Shown: one piece after another, positions 1-5,016 of the stretch
How the letters are laid out: each line of letters starts with the position of its first letter
Numbering within the stretch: position 1 is the first letter of the stretch
From: DASUKL01 sp036278755
GTDB taxonomy: Bacteria > Chloroflexota > Limnocylindria > Limnocylindrales > CSP1-4
Length of the DNA stretch: 6,693 nucleotides
Direction: 5' to 3'
Assembly: GCA_036278755.1 (NCBI GenBank)
Contig: DASUKL010000116.1
Span: 1-6,693, forward strand
Notes under the pieces: generated by a model
The model's database searches: none
Told to the model about the DNA's origin: nothing
The model's input: only the letters and a program-made list of their open reading frames with translations
Translations under genes and position numbers: made by a program

Positions 1-1644
1 GTCGAGGCCGTCGTCGCTGCGGACGTGGGGCCAGGGCCGAGCCACCGAACGAACCGTCTGCTCATCGTCGGCGGCCTCCAGCTCGGCCAGGCTGACCCCG
101 CCGACGAAGGCCCCCGCGCGGCCGACGACCGGCGCCCACGCCGCATCGGCCCCGATCAGCCGGGCCCGGGCCGCCGCGACCGGCTCTTCAGCGTGCAGGA
201 CCACGGCCGGCGGACGCGCCGCGTCGCCGGCCGTATAGGCGGCCAGCAGTGGGAGAGCGGTCCGGAAGCGGTGGGCCGGCGACTCGGCCCGGGTGAGCAG
301 CTGGCTGCGGTAGATCGTCCGCCGCCCGACGACGAAGGTGGCCAGGGCCACGGCCACCATGGCCGGGGCCAGCATGCCCAGGTTGCCGGTCATCTCGGCC
401 ACCATGAGCATGACCGCCAGGGGGGCGTGGGCCACGCTCCCGAAGAGGGCCATCATGGCCACGATCGTGAAGGGTGCCGGATCGCTGGGGATGCCCGGCG
501 CGATGGGCGCCAGGAGGCGCCACACGGTCGCTCCCAGCAGGCCACCGATGACCATGCCTGGTCCGAAGATCCCGCCCGAGCCGCCCGAGCCGATCGACAG
601 GCCGGTGGCCAGGATCTTGGCGAAGGGCAGGACGACGACCACGGCCAGGGGCAGATCCAGGAGGGCCTGGCGGTCGAATCCGGCCTGGAGCCAGCCGTAC
701 CCGGTACCCAGCACGCCCGGCAGGGCGATGCCCAGGAGACCCACGAGGACCCCCGCCGCAGCCGGCTTGAGGGCTCGCGGGAGGCGCCAGCGGGCGAAGA
801 GGTCGCCCAGGCCGTAGAAGCCCTCGATATAGAGGGTCCCCACCAGCCCGGCGATGACGCCCAGGAGGGCGTACCAGACGAGCTGCGTCGGGTCGTGGAA
901 GGTGTAGGCGGCCTGGGAGCCGAAGATGGGCTCGAAGCCGACGACGGTGCCGAAGATGGCGAAGGCGACGATGGAAGCCACGAAGGAGGGCACGAGGGCG
1001 TCGGCCTCGACATCCTCGACATACATGATCTCGGCCCCCAGCACGGCCCCGCCCAGGGGAGCCCGGAAGATGGCCCCGATGCCGGCTCCGATGCCGGCCG
1101 CCACGGCGATGCGGGCGTCCCGCGGTTCGAGGTCCAGCAGCCGGCCCAGGAAGGAGCCGAAGCCGGCGCTGATCTGGGCCGTCGGGCCCTCCCGACCGCC
1201 CGAGCCGCCCGAGCCGATGGTGATGGCCGAGGCCACGATCTTGACCAGCGGGATGCGGGCCCGGATGCCCCGCGGCTGATGGTGGAAGGCGGCGATGGCC
1301 GCGTCGGTCCCGTGGCCCTCGGCCTCCGGGGCGAGGCGGAAGACGATGAGGCCGCTGAGCAGGCCGCCCAGCCCGGTGACCAGGGGCAGGGCCCAGGGAC
1401 GCAGCGCGGGCACGATGGGCGCGCCCCCCTCCCCCGCCGGGCGGGCCACGGGCAGGCCGGCCAGGAGGCCCAGGAAGAGGTCACTGGCGGCGCCCAGGGC
1501 GGTGTAGAAGACGAGCGCCCCGAGTCCGCCGATGATGCCGATGAGGACGCCCAGGGCGACCCACTTGCGCAGGTAGCCGGCCTGCCGCACGGCCCGGCGC
1601 AGGCGCGCCAGGAGGTCAGCCCACGGAGCGGTCGCGGACGTCAT
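1..1644 (-). CDS. ClC-family chloride channel or Cl-/H+ antiporter with C-terminal CBS-like region, 3' end outside window
   Basis: Integral membrane protein expected to move chloride or a similar anion through the inner membrane. The 548 visible residues cover the complete ClC membrane domain. Seen motifs: GHGTD at 110-114, in the place of the family's GSGIP; GREGP at 150-154 with the gating glutamate E152; GIFGP at 358-362; and Y445, matching the pore tyrosine of the E. coli protein. The internal proton glutamate (E203 in E. coli ClC) aligns with I206 in the A-E-I-M stretch, so channel-like behaviour or a different proton path is possible. Both half-domains carry SIGSGGSGG or TIGSGGSGG just before the anion motif, as expected from the inverted internal duplication. 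From about residue 455 a soluble CBS-like region begins and is cut by the left edge. The ATG start overlaps the stop of the upstream regulator (ATGA) and has no clear ribosome site of its own, which points to translational coupling. Family call is firm; channel versus antiporter is open. Confidence 0.95.
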   Translation of the reverse strand, partial: MTSATAPWADLLARLRRAVRQAGYLRKWVALGVLIGIIGGLGALVFYTALGAASDLFLGLLAGLPVARPAGEGGAPIVPALRPWALPLVTGLGGLLSGLIVFRLAPEAEGHGTDAAIAAFHHQPRGIRARIPLVKIVASAITIGSGGSGGREGPTAQISAGFGSFLGRLLDLEPRDARIAVAAGIGAGIGAIFRAPLGGAVLGAEIMYVEDVEADALVPSFVASIVAFAIFGTVVGFEPIFGSQAAYTFHDPTQLVWYALLGVIAGLVGTLYIEGFYGLGDLFARWRLPRALKPAAAGVLVGLLGIALPGVLGTGYGWLQAGFDRQALLDLPLAVVVVLPFAKILATGLSIGSGGSGGIFGPGMVIGGLLGATVWRLLAPIAPGIPSDPAPFTIVAMMALFGSVAHAPLAVMLMVAEMTGNLGMLAPAMVAVALATFVVGRRTIYRSQLLTRAESPAHRFRTALPLLAAYTAGDAARPPAVVLHAEEPVAAARARLIGADAAWAPVVGRAGAFVGGVSLAELEAADDEQTVRSVARPWPHVRSDDGLD

Positions 1645-2081
1645 GCGTAGGCGTCGAAGGCGGTCGCGATGCCCCGCAGGGCCGGGGCCAGGTCGTGCGG
1701 CGCGGGGATGTCGGCCACGAGCTCGGCGATGCGCGCCCGGCGGCGCTCCACGATCCGCCGCCGTACTCGGTCGCCGGCCGGGGTGAGGCGGACCAGCGTC
1801 GCCCGCCGGTCGGCCGCGTCCCGTTCGCTGCGCACCAGGCCACGCCGCTCCATGCGGCTCAGCAGCCGGCTCGTCGAGGGCACGGCCGCGCCGATGCGCG
1901 CGGCCACGACCCCCACCCGGATGCCGGACCGCCGCTCGCCGAGCACGACCAGCACACGCCACTGAGCGAAGGTCAGGTCGACCGCCGAGCCGGCCTCCTC
2001 GATGGTCACCGTGGTCAACCCGACGGCGCCGTAGACGAGCCGCTCCAGCACGTCGACGAGGTCGGGGTCAGCTCCTTCCAC
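1641..2081 (-). CDS. MarR-family winged-helix transcriptional regulator
   Basis: Cytoplasmic DNA-binding regulator of the MarR type, which usually binds as a dimer to a palindrome and lets go when a small ligand or oxidant binds. The product has 146 residues from this GTG. Seen: the LTFAQWRVLVVL helix, the recognition helix region VPSTSRLLSRMERRGLV, and the wing ERDAADRRATLVRLTPAG with its acidic and arginine residues. The last third is the usual C-terminal dimerisation helix. A longer reading from a GTG at 2096 adds five residues. I prefer the GTG at 2081 because GGAGGGA (2094-2088) lies six bases before it, whereas the GTG at 2096 has its purine run only two bases away. The stop shares ATGA with the downstream ClC gene, so the regulator probably controls that transporter and itself. 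The ligand cannot be read from the sequence. There is no cysteine in the protein, so direct thiol redox sensing of the OhrR kind is unlikely. Confidence 0.93.
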   Translation of the reverse strand: MEGADPDLVDVLERLVYGAVGLTTVTIEEAGSAVDLTFAQWRVLVVLGERRSGIRVGVVAARIGAAVPSTSRLLSRMERRGLVRSERDAADRRATLVRLTPAGDRVRRRIVERRRARIAELVADIPAPHDLAPALRGIATAFDAYA

Positions 2082-2151
2082 TGCGACTCCCTCCACTGCT
2101 CCCTGCGGCGGCTCCGTGGGCCACGCTCCGCGGCCCTGGCCCGGCCATCAG

Positions 2152-2165
2152 ATGCCCTAGGGCAT
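2152..2165. promoter_or_regulatory. Perfect 14-bp palindrome, candidate operator of the MarR regulator
   Basis: ATGCCCTAGGGCAT reads identically on both strands. It lies in the 107-bp region between the divergent MarR-ClC pair and the Rieske gene. MarR proteins typically bind palindromes of this size in their own divergent promoter region. The palindrome ends nine bases before TATGAT (2175-2180), so a bound dimer would cover the -35 area of a plus-strand promoter. It also lies between the regulator gene and any upstream minus-strand promoter. It contains the tetramer CTAG, which is often rare in bacterial genomes. Binding is an inference from position and symmetry. Confidence 0.6.
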
Positions 2166-2174
2166 AAGTTGCCG

Positions 2175-2180
2175 TATGAT
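2175..2180 (+). promoter_or_regulatory. Possible -10 element for the Rieske gene
   Basis: TATGAT differs from the TATAAT consensus at one base, and ends 23 bases before the Rieske start codon. The place of a -35 box is occupied by the ATGCCC palindrome half, so no good -35 hexamer is seen. In such GC-rich DNA an AT-rich hexamer here is notable but not decisive. A start about seven bases downstream would give a leader of only about 16-18 bases. Confidence 0.35.
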
Positions 2181-2182
2181 AC

Positions 2183-2203
2183 CGACTAGATACGAGGTAG
2201 TCG
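2183..2203 (+). promoter_or_regulatory. Ribosome binding site of the Rieske gene inside a small inverted repeat
   Basis: CGACTA (2183-2188) and TAGTCG (2198-2203) are perfect inverted 6-bp arms. The nine-base loop holds GAGG (2194-2197), the only Shine-Dalgarno-like sequence before the ATG at 2204, with six bases of spacing. If transcribed whole, the RNA would put the ribosome site in the loop and the start codon at the base of the stem. If transcription starts near 2187, as the TATGAT would imply, the left arm would be mostly missing. The site decides the start; the hairpin role is speculative. Confidence 0.4.
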
Positions 2204-2878
2204 ATGGGCAACTGGCATCTCACTCGCGCCGAAGAGCCACAGGCACTGACCAAGGAGGCGCTCCGCAGCCTGCGCCAGGGTCAGCCGGCCGGCCTCTCAC
2301 GACGCACCCTGCTACGCCGCTCGATCGGGGGGGCCGTGGCCCTCTGGCTGACCGAGGTCCTGGGCGGGACCCTGGCCTTCGTGTGGCCCAACCTGGCCGG
2401 CGGCTTCGGCTCGACCATCGTCCTGGGCACGATCGACGATGCGGCCGGCAGCATGGACACCAAGGGCACCCAGCTGAAGGACGGCGCCCCGGCCCACTTC
2501 CAGGAAGCGCGCGTCTTCGTGACCCTCATCGACCCCAGCCGCTACAAGTTCCTGCCCGGTGAGAGCCCCCAGGGCGACGGGGCGGCGACCAATGTGCGGA
2601 CCCTCTACCAGCGTTGCACCCACCTGGGCTGCACGCCGAACTTCTGCGCCACGAACTTCTGGTTCGAGTGTCCCTGCCATGGCTCGCGCTACGACCGCCT
2701 GGGGATCAAGGTCTTGGGCCTCGGTCCGGCGCCGCGGAGCCTGGACCGCTTCGCCTCGAGCGTCGACGGTAAGGGCGTGCTCACGGTCGACACCGGCAAG
2801 ATCACCCTCGGGCCGCTGCCCGTGGCCCTCGGCCAGCCGGGTGTCATCCCGCCCAAGAGCCCGGTGGGCTGCAGCTAG
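2204..2878 (+). CDS. Rieske [2Fe-2S] iron-sulfur protein with Tat-type N-terminal anchor
   Basis: Electron-transfer protein of the Rieske type, 224 residues, expected on the outer face of the cytoplasmic membrane, where such proteins take electrons from quinol in a cytochrome bc or related complex. Box 1 is C138-T-H140-L-G-C143 and box 2 is C156-P-C158-H159-G-S161. C138, H140, C156 and H159 are the cluster ligands and C143 with C158 form the usual disulfide. S161 and Y163 are the residues that raise the midpoint potential in respiratory Rieske proteins. The loop G174-P-A-P-R is the family's proline loop. The N-terminus has SRRTLLRR (32-39) before a hydrophobic stretch (41-61), a Tat-like membrane anchor. 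An extra cysteine, C148, lies between the boxes. No cytochrome b gene is adjacent: upstream is the divergent regulator and downstream, after 133 bp, a DNA-binding protein. It may serve a complex encoded elsewhere or a separate oxidoreductase. Confidence 0.95.
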   Translation: MGNWHLTRAEEPQALTKEALRSLRQGQPAGLSRRTLLRRSIGGAVALWLTEVLGGTLAFVWPNLAGGFGSTIVLGTIDDAAGSMDTKGTQLKDGAPAHFQEARVFVTLIDPSRYKFLPGESPQGDGAATNVRTLYQRCTHLGCTPNFCATNFWFECPCHGSRYDRLGIKVLGLGPAPRSLDRFASSVDGKGVLTVDTGKITLGPLPVALGQPGVIPPKSPVGCS

Positions 2879-2890
2879 TCACAGCCCACC
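2863..2890 (+). terminator. Stem-loop over the end of the Rieske gene, possible terminator
   Basis: GGTGGGCTG (2863-2871) and CAGCCCACC (2882-2890) form perfect 9-bp GC-rich arms around a ten-base loop that contains the stop codon. No T-run follows, so it is not a classical intrinsic terminator. In high-GC genomes such stems often mark transcript ends or protect the 3' end. The left arm lies within coding sequence, which limits what can be concluded. Confidence 0.4.
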
Positions 2891-3011
2891 CGCGCACGCT
2901 CCGCCGGAGCACGACCGACCCGTGCACGGCCTGACCCCGTCAAGCAGACTCTGCGGACCGAGCTTCCACCGGCCCACCGCGACGGAGGATCTCGGCGGCT
3001 AGGAGGCGGCG

Positions 3012-4205
3012 ATGGGGCAGCGTCCGGCGCTCGAGGTGGATCGGGCGCGGATCATCGGCTACCGGCAGCGCGCGCAAGCCCTCGACGCGCGGCTCCCTCC
3101 CGGCCCCGACGCCCTTCGCCGGGCCGCCTGGGCAGGCCTCCAGGACAGCATGCCGCGGGCGGCACTGCTCTCCCTCCATGCCCGCGTCGCCGGCATCGCG
3201 CCCCAGGCCTGGGAGGACCCCGCACTGGTCCAGCTCTGGGGCCCCCGCTACAGCGCCTACGTCGTGGCCGCCCAGGACCGCGCGGCGTTCACCCTGGGCC
3301 GGCTGCCCGACGTCCCGGCCAAACGGCAGATGGCGGAGGCCGTGGCGGCCGACCTGGCGGCCTTCCTTGGCGGCCGCGAGATGGACTACAGCGCGGCCGG
3401 TCACGCCATGGGCGTGCCGCCCAACAGCCTCCGCTACGCCGCCCCCACGGGGACCGTCCTCATCCGCTGGGACGGCGCCCGACGCCCGACCATCCGCGTC
3501 GTGCCGCCCCCGGAGCTGGGGATCGAGGAGGCCCGCCTGGAGCTGGCCCGGCGCTACCTGCACGTCTTCGGCCCGTCGACGGCCGCCGCCTTCGGGGCCT
3601 GGGCCGGGATCTCACCGGCTCAGGCGCGGCGCACGTTCGAGGCCCTGGGCGCGGCGCTCATCGCGGTCCGCACGCCGCTGGGCGAGGCCCGGATCCTGGC
3701 CAGCGACGAGGCCGCGCTTCGCGACCCGCGGGCCGCGCCACGACCGAAGGGGGACCCGCCCGCCGCGGACGTGCCGACCGGGGAGCTGCCGGCCGGGGAC
3801 GGGCCCGGTGGGTACGTGCCGCCCGGGGAGCTGCCGGCGGGGGAGCTGCCGGCCGGGCCCGTGGCTCGCCTCCTGCCCGGGCCTGTGGCTCGCCTCCTGC
3901 CTGGGACTGTGGCTCGCCTCCTGCCCAGCGGCGACCCCTACTTCCTCCTCCTCCAGGGGCCCGAGCGCGCCCTGCTCGTGGCGGACGCGACCCAGCGAGC
4001 GGCGCTGTGGACGCCACGCGTCTGGCCCGGGGCCCTCCTGCTCGACGGCGAGATCGTCGGCACGTGGCGACGGGCCGAGGCCGAGGTGGTCGTCAGCCCA
4101 TGGCGGCGGCTGCGGCACGCAGAGCGCGATGCCGTGGTCGCCGAAGTCGAGGCCCTTCCCCTGCCCGGCCTTCAGGGCCGGCTCACGGTCGGCTGGGTGG
4201 ACTAG
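3012..4205 (+). CDS. Winged-helix DNA-binding protein of the AlkZ/YcaQ-like (HTH_42) family
   Basis: The 397-residue product resembles the HTH_42 family, which contains DNA glycosylases such as AlkZ and YcaQ that remove bulky or crosslinked alkylated bases. Recognised parts: GLQDSMPRAALLSLHARV (42-59), the zone that holds the catalytic glutamine motif in glycosylases; DPALVQLWGPRYSAYVV, the place of the usual W-x-x-R-G-T-x-H segment; ARRYLHVFGPSTAAAFGAWAG; and near the end RLLPSGDPYFLLL followed by LLLDGEIVGTW. The glutamine Q44 is present, but the second catalytic position of the Q-x-Q or Q-x-D motif looks like S46, so glycosylase activity is uncertain. Between about residues 236 and 303 lies a proline- and glycine-rich linker built from repeats. 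The start is well supported by AGGAGG (3001-3006) five bases before the ATG. It is separated from the Rieske gene by 133 bp and converges on the DUF1801 gene. Family assignment is from memory of conserved segments, moderately sure. Confidence 0.78.
   Translation: MGQRPALEVDRARIIGYRQRAQALDARLPPGPDALRRAAWAGLQDSMPRAALLSLHARVAGIAPQAWEDPALVQLWGPRYSAYVVAAQDRAAFTLGRLPDVPAKRQMAEAVAADLAAFLGGREMDYSAAGHAMGVPPNSLRYAAPTGTVLIRWDGARRPTIRVVPPPELGIEEARLELARRYLHVFGPSTAAAFGAWAGISPAQARRTFEALGAALIAVRTPLGEARILASDEAALRDPRAAPRPKGDPPAADVPTGELPAGDGPGGYVPPGELPAGELPAGPVARLLPGPVARLLPGTVARLLPSGDPYFLLLQGPERALLVADATQRAALWTPRVWPGALLLDGEIVGTWRRAEAEVVVSPWRRLRHAERDAVVAEVEALPLPGLQGRLTVGWVD
3780..3853 (+). repeat. Three copies of a 14-bp GELPAG-coding repeat inside the winged-helix gene
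   Basis: The 14 bases ggggagctgccggc occur at 3780-3793, 3825-3838 and 3840-3853. All are in the same reading phase and encode the peptide GELPA. The last two are 15 bases apart; the first is 45 bases (three times 15) from the second, with a diverged stretch encoding DGPGGYVPP between them. This looks like a 15-bp tandem expansion that has partly diverged. Confidence 0.85.
3861..3925 (+). repeat. Three tandem 24-bp repeats encoding (G/T)-P-VARLLPG-like octapeptides
   Basis: The 17 bases gtggctcgcctcctgcc are identical at 3861-3877, 3885-3901 and 3909-3925, an exact period of 24 bp, with few changes in the seven bases between copies. The encoded unit is VARLLPGP or VARLLPGT. The final copy runs into RLLPSGDPYFLLL, the segment that matches the family's conserved RLLP-x-x-DPY motif, so the first two copies look like duplications of a native core segment. 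Near-identity at synonymous sites indicates a recent slippage event. Confidence 0.9.
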
Positions 4206-4259
4206 GGCCGACTTCCTGCGCCGCCGAGCCCAGACGCCGGAGCCGAAGGCCGCCACCTT

Positions 4260-4510
4260 GTTGCTGCTAGCGAATGGATCGTCCCGAACGGGCCCCGGCG
4301 CCGTCCGGCCCATGGCCTCCGGCGTCCGTGATTTGCTGGTAGCGAATGGATCGCCAGGATCGTGCCTGGATGCCGGTCGGCCTGCAGCGTAGCGTCTCCG
4401 TGGTTTGCTACCGGCAAACAATTCCCCTCGTAGGAGGGAACGGCCGGGCGGCAGCGGACGTAACCGCTCAGTCCATTTGCAGTCATCAAACGCCGGTTGC
4501 AGTCAGCAAA
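4260..4510. repeat. Array of five 15-bp imperfect palindromes TTTGC-N5-GCAAA, four at exact 72-bp spacing
   Basis: Cores: GTTGCTGCTAGCGAA (4260-4274), TTTGCTGGTAGCGAA (4332-4346), TTTGCTACCGGCAAA (4404-4418), TTTGCAGTCATCAAA (4476-4490) and GTTGCAGTCAGCAAA (4496-4510). The first four start exactly 72 bases apart; the fifth follows 20 bases after the fourth. Similarity runs beyond the core: copies 1 and 2 match at 20 of 21 bases (4261-4281 and 4333-4353), and copies 2 and 3 share TCCGTG-R-TTTGCT ahead of the core (4325-4337 and 4397-4409). The third copy extends to a perfect GTTTGC/GCAAAC pair (4403-4408 and 4414-4419). The best reading is a diverged 72-bp tandem repeat whose palindromic core is under selection. 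Possible roles are a row of protein-binding sites or of small RNA hairpins. I do not recognise it as a known named element. Confidence 0.8.
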
Positions 4511-4516
4511 CGCCGG
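4477..4516. repeat. 20-bp direct tandem repeat, two copies
   Basis: TTGCAGTCATCAAACGCCGG (4477-4496) is followed at once by a second copy (4497-4516) with one change, T to G, that restores the TTGC/GCAA symmetry. It forms the fourth and fifth sites of the palindrome array. The spacing of 20 bp, about two helical turns, would put both cores on the same side of the DNA. Confidence 0.88.
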
Positions 4517-4553
4517 CCTGGACGGCGGCGGCCCACGGGCAGTCCCGGACCCC

Positions 4554-4582
4554 GCCTCCGAGCCTAGGCCTAGGCCGGAGGC
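4554..4582 (-). terminator. 29-base inverted repeat over the stop codon of the DUF1801 gene
   Basis: GCCTCCG (4554-4560) and CGGAGGC (4576-4582) flank the perfect 14-bp palindrome GCCTAGGCCTAGGC (4562-4575), with one unpaired base at 4561. Read on the minus strand the structure spans the last codons and the TAG stop (4572-4570) of the DUF1801 gene. It could end or protect that transcript. There is no T-run on the minus-strand side, so an intrinsic terminator is not proven. It could also stop read-through from the plus-strand gene. Confidence 0.45.
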
Positions 4583-4929
4583 TCCAACCCGGCCAGGCGA
4601 GCGTGGACCACCTGGGCCAGTAAGTCATCCGGCAGCGGCCGCTGGGGCGTGAAGTGGAGGCTGCCCTTGGAGCCGCGGAAGGCGTCCAGGTCGGCCGCCC
4701 AGGGAGGGGGCAGCATGCCGGTGAAGGGGTAGAGGCTGCAGTGGTGCTTCCACGCGGCGAACGAGAGGAAGAACCGGCCGCCCACCTGGAAGGCCGGCAT
4801 GCGGTAGCTGATCGTCTCGACCGCCTCGGGCACGAGCCGCTGGATCTCGGTCCGGACGTGCTCCAGGGCGGCCCGCTGCTCGTCGGGCAAGGCCGCGAGG
4901 TAGGCGTCGACGCGCGGGTCCCGAGCCAC
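4570..4929 (-). CDS. Small DUF1801 / YdhG-like domain protein
   Basis: A 119-residue soluble protein, about the normal length for a single DUF1801 domain. Seen: VDAYLAALPDEQRAALEHVR at the N-terminus, LVPEAVETISYRMPAFQVGG (about 32-51), FLSFAAWKHHCSLYPFTG (about 54-71), and the end pattern KGSLHFTP-x-x-PLPDDLL. These are the conserved segments of the family that includes B. subtilis YdhG, for which an iron-chaperone-like role has been proposed. No catalytic function can be read here. The GTG start at 4929 has only a weak purine stretch before it, so the start is less sure than the family. It lies 87 bp downstream of the ABC permease gene on the same strand and may be cotranscribed, though nothing suggests a shared function. 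Its end overlaps a large inverted repeat. Confidence 0.88.
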   Translation of the reverse strand: MARDPRVDAYLAALPDEQRAALEHVRTEIQRLVPEAVETISYRMPAFQVGGRFFLSFAAWKHHCSLYPFTGMLPPPWAADLDAFRGSKGSLHFTPQRPLPDDLLAQVVHARLAGLEPPA

Positions 4930-5016
4930 GCGCCTAGACCGACCCCGCGGACGCAGCGGCGAGGGTGAGCGGAGCGGGCATCGGTGGAGTCTACCCGGCG
5001 CCGACGCCAGAGCCGC

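Larger units (their letters stand above)
4206..4569. other. Convergent intergenic region of 364 bp without a credible gene
   Basis: This stretch lies between two genes that point toward each other, so it is downstream of both and is not an obvious promoter region. It has a lower GC content at the repeated cores than its surroundings. Short open frames on both strands lack a convincing ribosome site and known protein motifs. It holds the five TTTGC-N5-GCAAA sites, several small hairpins such as CCCG-AA-CGGG (4283-4292), CCAGG/CCTGG (4354-4369) and CCCTC/GAGGG (4425-4438), and the inverted repeat at its right end. Confidence 0.8.

Noticed and set aside
25..1650. A long plus-strand open frame of 541 codons opposite the ClC gene
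   Set aside because: Its product is a low-complexity Gly/Asp/Glu/Arg-rich chain without any family motif. The minus strand encodes a full ClC domain with all key motifs, and long antisense frames are expected at this GC content.
2879..3011. Possible small gene or promoter between the Rieske and winged-helix genes
   Set aside because: No frame with a start and ribosome site fits, and no -10/-35 pair stands out. Only the stem-loop at the left end and the AGGAGG site at the right end are supported.
3178..4392. Plus-strand open frame overlapping the winged-helix gene in another phase
   Set aside because: It is Arg/Pro/Ser-rich without motifs, and it overlaps a gene that has a strong AGGAGG site and recognisable family segments.
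4202..4489. Minus-strand open frame of 95 codons across the repeat array, with a 24-residue recurring pattern
   Set aside because: The recurrence follows directly from the 72-bp DNA period. There is no ribosome site at its start, no known motif, and the frame would overlap the end of the winged-helix gene. Symmetry at the DNA level explains the region better.
4260..4516. CRISPR array, suggested by the regular 72-bp spacing
   Set aside because: The shared cores are only about 15-21 bp and differ between copies. The intervening sequence between copies 1 and 2 is itself related, and no cas gene is present. A real array has near-identical repeats of about 24-37 bp with unrelated spacers.
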